Shown: positions 43,335-54,953, counted from the first letter of the stretch. The stretch: 64,000 nucleotides of DNA from Microcebus murinus (GCF_040939455.1 NC_134106.1:72394001-72458000); one strand, 5' to 3'. Notes: generated from the sequence alone by a model not told the origin. Program-made: numbers and translations.

Positions 43335-43990
43335 ATGCCTGAGGATGCAACTGAGAAGTAGTGGGACACAGTGCAGCTTGGAGGACAGAAGACCCAACAC
43401 TCGAGTGTGCTGTGGGCCCTGAGCTTTCCTGGGCTTTTCAGAACCACAGTATCTTTATCCAGAAAAATGTGGGTCCTATTGCCTCCTTCCTATGGTAGGG
43501 GATTAAGTGAAACAGTTCTGCAACAATTCTAGGCCTGGTGACTGACCATCAAGTAGAAACTTCATAAATGCCGGCCCCTCCCCCTACACCCCGTAGAAGC
43601 ACTCAGGCCTGTGCTTCCACACCAGGCTTGTGTTTCAATTTGAACTCTGTGTGCAGCTGAGCTTGGTGTGACTATGGACAAATGACTTTGCTCTGTGAGC
43701 CTTAGTTTTCTCATAAAGTTTCCTCGGGAAGCAGTTGTAGAAAGGTGGTTAAAAATGAAATATCTAAAGCCAGAAAGCCTGGATTCAGATCCTAGGTCCT
43801 TTTCTGGCTAGCTCTGTGACTGGGAAAGTTCCATAGATTTTCTGTGCCTTGTTTTTCCCATCTGTTAAGTGGGGATAATCATGGCATCTACCTCACAGGA
43901 TATTTTGAAGTTAAGAGAGAGAATGCACATGAAGTACTTAGCATAGTGCCTGGCACTCAGTAGGCATGCAATCCCTGCTAGAGTGTTAGT
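43335..43990 (+). mobile_element. Cluster of three MIR copies
   Basis: Three degraded copies are visible at about 43340-43535, 43600-43725 and 43735-43990. The last is nearly complete (GTCCTTTTCTGGCTAGCTCT, CCATCTGTTAAGTGGGGATA and TAGTGCCTGGCACTCAGTAG). Confidence 0.75.
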
Positions 43991-43994
43991 GCTC

Positions 43995-45325
43995 ACTGTA
44001 AAATATGGATAACAGTGCTACTTGTAGGATTGTTGTGGTGTTAAATGAGAAATGGGTGAAACACACTTAGGGTATGGCCTAGGGTGTGCTCAGGCAGCCC
44101 CTCCTCTCCACCCTCAGCTGCCTCCCTAGTGAATGCTTTTTCTCTTCATTTTCTTCCTCCACTTCTCTGTCAGTTTTGATAAGGACACGTGGCTGGGCTG
44201 CCGGCTCTGGGAGCAGGAATGTGCACACTGGCCTCAGTCACGGGTGACAGGATCAGAAGCCTCTTGCTTTGCCTCTTGGGGAGAGGTGGCTCACCCCTCC
44301 TCAGGGGGTCAGTCGAGGTATTAGCCTGCAATCCTGACAAAGGGGCCCCTCTCCCCCAACTTGGTCTCCAGGCAAGAGACAAAATGGAAAATGCAAGAAC
44401 CAAGAGGAAACAGGAGCCACGAGGAAGATGCCTGGAGACGGCTGGGCTGCACATTTTGTCACAGGCCAGCCTTGGGGAACTCCAGACCTGGGTGATCTCA
44501 GTTAGAATCTTACATGATCGTAGATGAGAAGTGAACTGAGCTCTCCCTGTCTGAGCTCTTTCCTCTCTACCCCTCCTCTATCCCAAGTGAAAAACAAGAG
44601 CAAGAGAACTGAAACTACCCAGGCCCAAGGAGACCCCTACTCATACACACTTCTGTCAACATGAGCACTAGACTGAAAAATATATCTCCCAGGCCAGATG
44701 ATCCCAGAGCCTGATGGTGAAACCTCAGTATTGGAAAGGATGAGAATAATAACTCAGGGCATGCTTCTCAGATGGGAAGCATGAGCTATTGCAGCCATTA
44801 ACGAGGGGTTATATGAAGGTGCAAAAATAAATATGGAACATTCAATTTAGTAAAAGATTTGGGGCATAACTTTCAGTATTTTCTTTGTCGTGCATTGTTT
44901 TTCTCCTTTTATGCTTTAGTTTGGGTAATGCTTTGGGTTTCTGATTTACTAAGTGTAGTTTACTGATTTGGTAACTATTTTAGATAAAAAAGAGATCGCC
45001 AAGCTGGAAACAATGTCCTTGTGAGATGGCAACAATGAAGGGGGTTGGAAGACAGACTTGAACCTGCAGTTAATTCACTCACTGTAGGAAAGAATGGACA
45101 GTTAGCACCTTGGTCATTTTATGGGCCACTCCAAAATTTACAATGAGAGGCCTGTGAAAACATGTCGATTTGCAAAAGGATGGATGTTCAGGTAAATGGC
45201 GAAGAAAATCTCACTACTCCAATTTTCCATATCTGGGAAAATAGTATTAATAGTAACAATGTCTTCTCTGCCACATTGTTAGGATTTTTGAGAAGGACAA
45301 ATCATAACCAACCATTGTTATGTAT
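43995..45325. other. Intergenic, nothing supported
   Basis: Unique DNA of mixed composition. No gene or named repeat. Confidence 0.45.
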
Positions 45326-45340
45326 GTTCCAGGCACTGTT

Positions 45341-45772
45341 CTAGGCACTGGATGTCCTCATCCTTAAAATGGGTATGACTTCCTCTTTGTGCTGTTGTGA
45401 AGATTCAGTGACGCTAAGAATAACATGTGAGTGAAAGTGCTTTGCAGTATGAGGCACTGCTACTCTAGATCGCTTGGTGCTGCTACTCATGCTGTCAGAT
45501 TCACCCTCTGGTCCCTTACGTTTCTGATGTGGCCATGTAAACTTGGCAGGTTGCTCCACCAGGTTGGCTTCAGGCCTCCTTTGGATCCCCTTCAGCACAC
45601 TTGGCCCTGGGTTGTGGGTGGCCAGAGTGACTTCTGAGCTCTCTTCTTTCTTAAATAGCTTGTCTATCCCACCCAAGATGCCGCTGTTCAGTACCAAGGT
45701 CCTCAGCACAATGGTTGGGGCACGGTCTTCTTCAGTTTTCTTAGACTTATAGAGGACAAGTAAAATAATCAT
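45341..45772 (-). other. Unrecognised 143-codon ATG open frame
   Basis: The frame opens MIILLVLYKSKKTEEDRAPT and is lysine/serine-rich. I do not recognise it. Its last ~45 codons lie over MIR-like DNA (45330-45475), which argues against a real gene. The upstream part is slightly more GC-rich than its AT-rich surroundings. Probably chance. Confidence 0.15.
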
Positions 45773-46424
45773 TACAAAACCCCAGCAGTTACCAAAATCT
45801 GTTTTTATTTTCTTTTTGTATATTCTTTATTTAGGGATCTCAACATTACCAACAACCCAAAAGATCTAATTGACGTTTACAGAACACTTCAGCAAGATGA
45901 AATCTGTTGTTCTAGATTTTGACAAATGTCATTGTCTCTGAGCTGGCACCCTGCAGGGTGTGTGTTTGTGTGTGTGGGCTTTTTGTTGTTTTGTCTTTAG
46001 TTTTAAGACTATGATGTGCTTTGGCATGTATTTCTTTGGGTTTTCCTATTTTGGGTTCACTCAGTATTTTGAATTTGCCAAATTTAGGACCATTTCAGCC
46101 ATTATTTCAGCACTATACTCTTTCTCTTCTTCTGAGACTCCAATGACAAAATGTTAGATTTTTTTTTTTTTATTGTCCCATAGGTCTCTAAGATTATGTT
46201 CTTTAAAAAAAAATAAAATAAAAAAAGACTTTAGTACTTTTAATGGCACTTTTTCCCTGCTTTTTGATCAAAGAAGCCCACATTTTCACTTTGCACTGAG
46301 CCCCACAAGTTCTGTGTCTGGCACTGCCTTGAGGGATGGGAGAGGCCAGGAAAAGTCAATGCCTCCCACCTTAGCCCTCTGTGGCGTGATTTGCCTCACG
46401 TTTCCAAGTAACTAGAAGTAATAA

Positions 46425-46897
46425 TGTTACCAAAAGCTCAGCAAGTGTCTTCAAGGTCACATCAGAAGAACAAGAGCAAGTGGTTTGAGGAGAAGCAAAG
46501 AGGAGTTTATTAATTTGCTGGCAAATAAGGAGATGGAGACTTCTGTCTAAAATGCCATTGTCCTCCTAATGAGCAGAAATACAGAGCGTTTAAAGGGAGG
46601 ACATTCAGCTTCAGGCAATTGCTATTCAACTACAGTTGATGATTCTGATAGTCCCATCTCTGTTTCATCTTCCCACCCCCCCAAGACAATCCTGTGACTT
46701 CCACCCAGGACCTCCACCCAGGACAGTTCCATTGAACCATCTCTTGTAGCACAAAGAACAGAGGACATTTGCCTGCCTCTCCCAACCACCGGCCTGAGTC
46801 AGGGATGCAGGTTTCAGTTCCCAAAAAGAGGGAGTGTGGTTTTAAAGAGACAGAAAACATTTTTGCCATTTTTTCTCAGGCTATTCTCTCTGTTACA
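46425..46897 (-). mobile_element. Endogenous retrovirus 3' LTR (473 bp)
   Basis: Bounded on the minus strand by TGTAACAG and GGTAACA. A TTTAAA (TATA-like) box lies near 46590 and an AATAAA at 46511-46506. Immediately upstream on the minus strand is the polypurine tract AGGGGGAATA (46898-46908), as expected before a 3' LTR. Confidence 0.75.
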
Positions 46898-47480
46898 TAT
46901 TCCCCCTGTCAATTTTACCCCTCCACATCTATGGGAGGAGGGGTGATGTAGTCATCAAGCTACTTCTTGACGAATCGAGGTGATGCTTTAGATGGAAGGT
47001 TTATACTTATGTATGCCATTGCAAAGCTTTGGCAGTATATTTACAACAACAGATTACCAGATGCAAAAAGAGTCATAAGCAACAACTACAGCAGAGACAA
47101 TTGACAAGGCGAAATGGGCTGTCACCTTGTGTACCACGTCTGATACAGGGCTGGGCTAGGAAGAAACATGGTACCTCTTAGTGCAGAGCTATTAGTTGTA
47201 CCCTGTTGGCGATCTGAGAGACTAGCTTCTGCAAATTTAGAAATCATGTACAGAAATGCTTATACTGGACAAGTTTTAGGATAACAAACCCAGCAACAAG
47301 ACAGATCAACAGAAGAGGTGATAGATAGTCCAGGAAGATTCTCACAAAGGAGTTGTCTCTCCATCTTATAGACAGAACAAAGAATTAAATAAAGGTTAGC
47401 AAATACATTAACATTTTCATTTTTCTCAAACAGATACTTTAGATCACCTAAAGGCTGGTCCCTCCACTGGGGGTTGGGGG
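46898..47480 (-). mobile_element. Endogenous retrovirus internal relic, 3' end of env
   Basis: Read on the minus strand, the part near 47370-47260 encodes a strongly hydrophobic segment of about 20 residues followed by a short basic tail and a stop, like the membrane anchor and tail of a gammaretrovirus-type envelope. The frame is broken and the rest of the provirus is missing. It is a fossil. Confidence 0.6.
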
Positions 47481-47489
47481 GTTATGTTC

Positions 47490-48110
47490 TTTTTCAGTCT
47501 ATTTTCTCACTGTTTTTTAGATTCAGTAATTTATTTTGATTTATCTTCAAGTTTACCTATTCTTTCCTCTGTTGTTGCTGATCTGCTATAGAGCCCATCT
47601 AGTGAGTTTTTTCTTTTGGTTATTATGTTTTTCAGTTCTAAAATTTCCATTTGGTTCCTCTTCATATCTTCTATTTCTTTGTAGGAGTTTTCTAGTTTTT
47701 CATTTGTTTCAAGTGTGCTTAGATTGTTGGAAGTTTTTATGATTTTGTTTACCTGTGTAATCTCCACATTGGTGTTTTTGATTGTCTTTTTCTCATTTAA
47801 ATTGAGATATTCGTGGTTCTTGGTATAAGGGTGTTTTTCTATTGTATCCTAGATACATTTGGTATTAGGAAACTCTGGATATTATTTAAATATTCTATTG
47901 TAGCAGGCCTCTAGTGACACCACACCAGCAGGGAAATGTAGGATGCCATCTCTTTACCACCAAATCATGTGGAAATACAGGTTTCTCACTCAGCCTATGT
48001 TAACACTGCAGGTAGGATAGGAGCCTTGTTACCACTGGGCAAGGATAAAAACCGAGGCTCCCCACCGGACTACTGCTATTGGCAGTAGTATTTTCCCATG
48101 ATGTTTGACT
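47490..48110 (-). mobile_element. L1/HAL1-type 5' region and ORF1 fragment
   Basis: The minus-strand frame 47767-47531 reads as an ORF1 coiled coil (NNLSTLETNEKLENSYKEIE and TTEERIGKLEDKS). 47770-48110 is the 5' UTR side. Broken. Confidence 0.75.
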
Positions 48111-48673
48111 AAAGTGAGTATTTTCAGAAAAGTTTTTTTGATCTACTAGGCTCTTTTCTGATCCTTTAGCTATACAAAATAGGATTTTATTAGAGATTCT
48201 TTTATGTACATCTTGTGAAAAGCCACAATATATGTAACATGAGGCAATAAGAAAATCCAGGAACTTGTCACCATGTCATTCCTCAAATCCTGAGATTCCC
48301 AGGCTGTTCTCCTTTTCTCTGCTTTTCAGAGTCTCCTTATGTTTGTCTTATAGATTATGCCCAGGCTTTTTAGTTGTACTTAGAGAAGGGCATAGGAAAA
48401 AATGTATCTATTCCACCTTGTCAGGAACCAGACATCTCTATTTGATAATATTAAAGAATTATTGTTAGTTCTTTCTTAGGTGATAAGGAGATTATTATAA
48501 GGAGATTATGTTTTTTAAAAATAGTCCTTTTAGAGATAAATACTGAAATATTTACATATGAAAAAATATGATGTCTAGGATCTATTTCAGAGTAATTCGA
48601 GGGGGGCAGAGGCTGGTGTAGATATAGATGACATAAGAGTGTTCAGAAGTTGATAATTGTGGAAGCCAAGTGA

Positions 48674-48708
48674 TTTGAAATAGAATCTCTATTTCAAAAT
48701 AGAGATTC
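48674..48708. repeat. Two overlapping perfect palindromes
   Basis: TTTGAAATAG (48674-48683) pairs with CTATTTCAAA (48689-48698). GAATCTCTATTT (48683-48694) pairs with AAATAGAGATTC (48697-48708) across a CA loop. The two hairpins exclude each other. Confidence 0.95.
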
Positions 48709-48713
48709 ATTAT

Positions 48714-49012
48714 TCTACACCAGCTTAATTCAATAGAAACATATGAGCCACATGTGTAATTTTTAAACTTTCTAGTATCCACGTTCAAAAAGGCATAAAA
48801 GGTGTAATTATAGTAATATATTTTACTTAACACAACATATCCAAAATAATTAATGCCAAAATTACTATGAGATATTTTACATTTTTTATATGAAGTCATT
48901 GAAATTGGCAGATATTTTACACCTACAGTATATCTCAATTGCAACTAGTCCTATTTTAAATGCTCAATAGCCACATGTGACTAGTGGTTACTAAATTAGA
49001 AAACACAGTTTT
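48714..49012 (+). mobile_element. MER33-like DNA transposon relic
   Basis: AATTCAATAGAAACATATGA, TAATATATTTTACTTAACAC, ATGAGATATTTTACATTTTT and CTCAATAGCCACATGTGACT. About 300 bp and complete. The family name is from memory. Confidence 0.7.
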
Positions 49013-49384
49013 ATAATTTCTTCTTTTTGCTAATAAAATAATAAATATTCTATTTGTTGTTAATAAAAATTTTAGGTTTTTAATCCAGGTCTGAATTCAA
49101 ATCTCATGCTCTTAACACCTAGCCTCTCTCACTCCTGTGGCCTTGTTCTGTGATTTGGGACTCTCTGAGACATTGCCCAGTAAAGTGTGACATATAAGGA
49201 TTTTGGGAGAAGTATAAACCTTGTCATCCTGCTCTACTCTCTGCTATATTTTTGGAGTTGAATCGAGTAGAGCTACTGTCTCTCCTGCACATCTAATACA
49301 GTGCTCGGCACATGGTTCATGTTCCATATATATTTGCTACATGAATGAATCTTAGGAAGGAAACAAGAGTTGCATATTGTAAAG

Positions 49385-49620
49385 TGAGTAATAGCAGAAG
49401 GAAATTATTTGAGCATTTGCAATGTGTTAGGCATTTCACACATGATGTCTTAGTGGATCCTTGCTAAAAATATGTGGTTTAAGTTTTATCATCATCCTTT
49501 TTATCATCATCCTTCTACAGATGATGAAGTAGCTCAGAGTGGCTATTAGCAATCATTAGTGTGAAAGCCAGACTTTTCAGTCTGCCTGACACCAGAGCTA
49601 CATCACACCATTTCCTAAGA
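49385..49620 (-). mobile_element. MIR/L2 relic
   Basis: GCAATGTGTTAGGCATTTCA, CAGATGATGAAGTAGCTCAG and AGTCTGCCTGACACCAGAGC. Confidence 0.7.
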
Positions 49621-49724
49621 GTTTTCCTAACAGCTAGAATGCAATGCAGGCTCTGACCAGTTTTCTACAATGATCCAGTCTCTCATGCCCTCACTCTTGC
49701 CCAGGTTGGCATCTATCAGCCTGG

Positions 49725-50140
49725 AATAACAGATTAATGGGTCCCAAAGATGTCTCTGTGCTAATCCCTGAAACCTGTGGATATGTTAAGCTAGATGGCA
49801 AAATGGAATGAAGTTTACTAATTAGCTGACCTTAACATAGGGAGATTATCCTGGATTATCCAAATGGGCCCAGTCTAATCACAGGAGTCCTTAAAGTGGA
49901 GAGGGAATGGGAAGAGAGAACCCAAGAGATGGCAGTGTGAGGACTCAGCCTCAAGTTGCTAAAGGAAGCCAAGGAAGGTGGCAACCTCTATAACAGGAAA
50001 AGGCAGGGAAGTGGACTCCCCCCAGAGCCTCCAGAAGGAACAACCATGACGCACCTTGACTTTAGCCCAGTGAGACTCATTCAGACTTCAGACCCTCAGA
50101 ACTGCAAAGTTTCTGGCAATTTGTTATAACAGTGGTAGGC
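49725..50140 (+). mobile_element. MLT1-type LTR, degraded
   Basis: CTGAAACCTGTGGATATGTT, TGGGCCCAGTCTAATCACAG, then GCCTCCAGAAGGAACAACCA. Confidence 0.7.
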
Positions 50141-50239
50141 AACGAATGCATAGCCCTTGCCCGGCCCTAGCTCCACCTCAATATTCAGAGTGAGCTACTG
50201 TCTCCCTCTGTGGCCCTGCTGCTCTCTTGAACCATGACA

Positions 50240-50356
50240 GGCTCACTTGAAACTGAAAAACGAAAAAAACAACCCCAAGCATTAAAAATGTTGATTGCAG
50301 GGAACAGAGCTTACCTAGGCCATTCACATGTGAAAACTCTGTGAAGTAGGTATATG
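50240..50356 (+). repeat. Old local repeat, copy A
   Basis: GGCTCACTTGAAACTGAAAA, GATTGCAGGGAACAGAGCTT and AACTCTGTGAAGTAGGTAT align with 53330-53439 at roughly 75% by eye. Confidence 0.7.
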
Positions 50357-50457
50357 ACTAGTCCAAATAGAGATCTCTTTTAAATGTAAAATACCTTTGC
50401 AATTGCAAAGACTTAGTATACAAAAATGCAAAATATCTCATTAGTAATTTTGGTATT
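50356..50457 (-). mobile_element. Truncated MER33-like relic
   Basis: GACTTAGTATACAAAAATGC and AAATATCTCATTAGTAATTT are antisense to the element at 48714-49012. It breaks off at 50457. Confidence 0.65.
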
Positions 50458-50842
50458 AATTGTTTTGGATATAGGGCACTGGGTCAGGGCTGTGGGGGTC
50501 TTGGTATCTCTGGTACTGGGCTCCTTTCTGGTCCCTCCTGCCCAAAGCTCCTGGGGATTCTGAGGTGTCATTGGTCCCGTTCATGGTCCTGGTAATGGTG
50601 AGTCCTGCCTGGTGCCCAACTTGCTGGGGTTGGCCTGATGTTGTGTTCCCATTTATTCTGCGTTTCCTTGTGGGTGGATCCCATCCTGGCCTTCTCTTGG
50701 CAGAACTCCTATAATGATCTGCCATGTATATCACACCAATGTCCTCTTGACATGTCCCAGAGCTGAGCTGACTGTCTCCTTCTGGAGAAGAACCATTCTC
50801 TTCCCTGTAGAGCTGCACTGGGTGGGGGAAAGGTTCTAGCAC
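50456..50842 (-). other. Unrecognised 128-codon open frame
   Basis: It encodes a hydrophilic sequence (ENGSSPEGDSQLSSGTCQED, then MADHYRSSAKRRPGWDPPTR) ending at a TAA at the edge of a truncated transposon. I recognise no family, and no splice or promoter context is evident. It could be a decayed retrocopy or chance. Confidence 0.15.
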
Positions 50843-50849
50843 CCAGTGT

Positions 50850-50985
50850 CAGAAGGCCTGGGCTCACAGCTTGGATTGCCATGGGCCAGCCACCAAGCCA
50901 CTCTGCTTCTGCAGGTGTAAAATGGGATAATAATAATAATAATAATAATACCCATCTCACAGGGTTCACAGTTCCATTTAACTCC
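50850..50985 (+). mobile_element. MIR SINE with (AAT)n expansion
   Basis: GCTTCTGCAGGTGTAAAATG, then (ATA)8 at 50927-50950 and CATCTCACAGGGTTCACAG. The ATAATA of the MIR core has expanded into a microsatellite. Confidence 0.75.
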
Positions 50986-50989
50986 CAAC

Positions 50990-53325
50990 CCTTTAGGATT
51001 AATATAATAATGACTAATGGTTTTGGAGTTTATGCTCAGATATCACGGTAAACATTTTATGTGTTGTTTCTTTTAATCCTTAGAACAAGTAGGATTCATA
51101 GTAAAGAACCAGAGAAATAGGAATTTTTGTTATCTTTTCATAGTGAAGAAAAGAATTTTACGAGTTTCCTATACATATACATCCTCTGCCTTTGTCCTTT
51201 CCGATGCGCTTTGCTTCAATTAAAAGGCAATGCAAAGAATCAAACTTTGTACAATTAATTTACAGTGACATTTACCGGTAGAGTTGGCCTGTAGCAATAA
51301 TAACCAAGAAAGAAATACACTATCAGCTAAAATGGTGCACATGAAATCTGGCAGAGAGAAAAACTGAAGAGTCACATCTTAAGGGGAACAATAACACTGC
51401 AAAAACTTGATCCACCAAAAAGTGGGCTGTGTAAAAATATTCAACATATAATTAAACTCTCAACAACTAAAGCTCTGTATAGTAAAATTTGTTATAGATT
51501 AAAAATTGACAGAATAATTACATTTGCTTGGCAAAATTGAAAATTATAGAATTTCACTAGGAAAATTAGATTTGGCAGAAATAAAACCACAAAATAAAAA
51601 TCACAATGTAGTAAGATATGATCAATATTATTAAATTTGACAAAAATAAATAAAGCCTTGTTTGATAAGTGAATCTTTCCTTGTTAAATTTTACAGAAAA
51701 AAAATAGAAAAGCATAATTCTGATGAAAATTTTTCCATTAGATAAAAATGGAAACATTTCCATTTTTATGGAAAGGGGGGACTGTATAGCTGTGTTGTAT
51801 AGAAAATTGATCTAGAAATTATATTAGCTTAACAGAGTTCACTCTCAAAAATGTTCTCTTGGTGAAAATGTATTCATAATGGTATAATTCTATTTTTAAA
51901 ATTTTCTATTTACAAACCCAGAGTCCAAATACCTCAGGTCAATATAATGACACTTTATCTGAAGTTTGATGCAGAAAAAGAAAAAATGCTTTAGGTATTT
52001 CAAGAAGAACAGGGTGTATTGCAAAGAATGAAATGCTTAGAGTGAAGGAGTGAAGTCAGGAGCTGCCACTAGATTTTTGGTCAGGATTGCAAGTTGCAAT
52101 CCAGAGGTCAGACAGCTTCAGGAGCCTGTGGCTGCTGCACAGATGACAGGCAGAGGGGGAGAAATCTAGCTGGCTACCATAAAACTCCCATCTGCAGAAG
52201 CTTCCAGATCTCTTGCAAATCCATCCATTGGCAAAACCTTGCTGGGAGGGGAGTGTGAGCAATGTAGCTCTCAGGTTTCTAGCCTCTGCAATACACTGGA
52301 AAGCATAGAAGGGGTGGGGATCAACACTGGTAACCTTTCAACTATGTCCAGCACAGGGGGAGCAAATCATCTCGTGTCCAGATGAAGAGTCTTAGAGAGG
52401 TTAACCTGAGCAAGGTCACTGCTGGCGGCATTGGAGGTACAGAGATGGGTGGAGACACTGCCTGTCCTCTCAGAGCTCACAGTAGAAGTAGGAGGGAGGC
52501 AGATACAGAGGGAGACTCATTAAGCAGGGCCACATTTGCAGGGAGGGTTAAGCTTACAGCAAAGCAGGGGAATGGAGCAATTCACACTGCTTAGAATAGG
52601 TGGAGTCTAGCAAAGGCTTGAAAAGTCAACAGTCTTCAGTTGGGTGTTGAAAGGTGGCTACGTTCACGTTCACGTGGTGGGGAGAACTGCAGCTTGTCAA
52701 GAAGAGGAAACAGCCTGAGCAATGCTGGCCGTGCCTTCTGTGTTTGCACATACCATGTGCCTGGGGGTGGTTGAGGCGCGCAGTTGGTGCGTGGCTGGAA
52801 AAGGAACCCGTGTGATCAGCAGAGCCAGGCTATGACTGACGGGTGTCCCTGCTGGCCACCAGCAGTGGGAGAGCAGTAGAGTGGCACCCAGAAGCCCCTC
52901 AGAACTCCCCAACGTAGGATTTGGTGAGCAGGGCTGTGCTCAGCAACCAGGCTGGAGAGACGGCTCCCGGCCAGCTTCCCCACGATACCATGTTGCAGGG
53001 CGGACGCCAATCCCTTCCTCCCCCACACAGATTCGGCCCTTCATTGTAGTTACTCCACCTTCCAATACCACTTTCTGCTTTTTTGGCTCTAATTTCATAA
53101 ACCTCCAACAAATAAATGCTCTTTATAATCTTCCAGATCTTCCAAGTCCATCGTCCCAGTTAGCAGTTCCTAGAGCATGGCTGCCCCAGCTGTCGCAGCT
53201 CTGAGGCGTGGGCTGGATGACCAGGTTCCCGCAGCTCTGAGAGGTCCCCGCCGGTGGCCAGCCCCTGACCCTGGCCCGACATCCCATCGATTCCATGCGA
53301 CCAAGGTTCAATAACCTTGGAGAAA
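50990..53325. other. Intergenic, AT-rich then mixed, nothing supported
   Basis: 51000-52030 is AT-rich unique DNA containing the palindrome at 51731-51774. 52030-53320 is mixed and ends in a small palindrome, CCAAGGTT-CAAT-AACCTTGG (53301-53320). No gene. Confidence 0.45.
51731..51774. repeat. Triple palindrome
   Basis: TAAAAATGGAAA (51743-51754), CA loop, TTTCCATTTTTA (51757-51768) is a perfect 12-bp hairpin. TTTCCATT (51732-51739) before it and ATGGAAA (51768-51774) after it give alternative pairings. Confidence 0.93.
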
Positions 53326-53329
53326 AACT

Positions 53330-53439
53330 GGCTCAGTTGAAACTGAAAAATGAAGATAAATTATTAAAGGTGATGGCTGCAGGGAACAGAGGTTACTAAC
53401 GCCATTTACTTTTGACAACTCTGTGAAGTGGGTATAATG
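53330..53439 (+). repeat. Old local repeat, copy B, with MIR-like continuation
   Basis: Aligns with 50240-50356. From about 53440 to 53560 it continues as antisense MIR (TTTTACAGATGAGATAACTG), a part copy A lacks. Confidence 0.65.
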
Positions 53440-54210
53440 ATGCCCATTTTACAGATGAGATAACTGATTCCTACCTAGGCAGACAGTGGTACAGTTGAGA
53501 CTTAAACTTAAGTCCTCCCCTTGTAAGTCTAGTGTTCTTCCACTGAGCCACATGTCACACCCCTCATTGATGGCCCTTGTCACCCATTTTTTTATGCTTA
53601 TCCTTAGAAGAATGTTCTATAGTTGATGTCCAAATAGAGACACTTTTGATGGTGACAAATAAACTAGATGAGGTAATAAACTAGATGCAAACCTGACTGT
53701 CCCAGTCAAACTGGGCTGTACAGTCACCTATTTATAGTGGGCAGAGTTTGACATGCAGGGGGGAAAGGATGCATGCATACCATTTATCTAGAAACACAAG
53801 AGTGTGGGCAGATTTTTCCTAGGGACAGAGTTAGGCTATAGACTGGCTCTAGGCACCTCTGGGAAGGGCCCACTGCATCCCATCCTGCTTCCAGCGGGTG
53901 CTCCAAGATTGTTCATGGAAGGCCTCCCCCCGGGTGCCTAGCTTCCCTGCCATGAAGCTCCCTCCCTCACCTAAATCTATTCTTCTCCTTGCTGTAATCT
54001 CCATTAATATTCTGGTCTGAACTGCGTCCTGTAAGGAGGCAGCAGGAAGCTCTGCCTGGATTAGCCAGGCAGAGTGAGACTCTCAGGGGACAAAAGACAT
54101 CCAAATCTTGCAGGTGTGGGCTGAATCCCAAGTCTGCTTGGCAGGAGAAGAGCTCCAGAGGTTTCCAGGGATATGCACATTCATTCATTCTCTCTCTCTT
54201 TCTGTCTCTT

Positions 54211-54214
<4 letters not shown>

Positions 54215-54262
<48 letters not shown>

Positions 54263-54266
54263 ACAC
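54215..54266 (+). repeat. (AC)n microsatellite
   Basis: About 25 units with one T interruption, preceded by a CT-rich run. Confidence 0.97.
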
Positions 54267-54424
54267 GAAATCTTCCCTTTAGCTTTGAAAAGTCAGTTGC
54301 ACAAAGACATGATAGAGTATATCAAACCTCACTGAAGAACACTGAGAGGTTCTGGCCTCACCCTGTGTAACCTGAGCTAGCTGGGTGGTATGCCTGCTAA
54401 AAACAGCTAATGCCACTGACGGAG

Positions 54425-54592
54425 ACATTCCTAAGATTTAGCATCGTAAGACCTAGGTTAGGCTTCTGCCTCTGATGCTTATAGGCGTGTGAGCCTGAAA
54501 AAGTCACTCTGGTTCTCTGAAAGTGCGCTTCATCATCTATAAAATAAAAATGATATTTAGTTCATTGAGTTGTTGAAGGATCGACTGGCACA
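54425..54592 (+). mobile_element. MIR SINE
   Basis: CGTAAGACCTAGGTTAGGCT, AAAGTCACTCTGGTTCTCTG and CATCATCTATAAAATAAAAA. Confidence 0.75.
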
Positions 54593-54640
54593 CTTATGAG
54601 AACGCATGGAAAATTCTAGTATAAATCCAAACGTGTGGTG

Positions 54641-54734
54641 CGATGATGATGATGATGTTGATAAAGACGCCGAGGAGGGGATGTGGTGCTGCTGCTGAGC
54701 ACGTTGGTGATGATGATGGTGATGATGAAGATGA
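54641..54734 (+). repeat. (GAT)n-rich imperfect repeat
   Basis: GATGATGATGATGATGTTGA and later TGATGATGATGGTGATGATG. Confidence 0.9.
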
Positions 54735-54953
54735 GGGAGGCATAAGGGAGGGAGAGCCTATATTTTGTGAGCACCTCCCATGATCCAGGGATGCCAAGGG
54801 TTTTCACAGCCTTATCTCGTGTCCCCTCTCAGTGACTCTACAGGATGTCCACGTTAGTTTAAGCAAGGCAAAGTGATTTCCCCAAAGCCACCTGGGCTTA
54901 AAAAAATTTTAGAACCAGAAGTGAGGCATTTTATAAAACAAGAATTCTATAAA

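Noticed and set aside
46898..47480. Functional (domesticated) env gene
   Set aside because: Only the last part of the frame is present, with stop codons and no upstream coding region.
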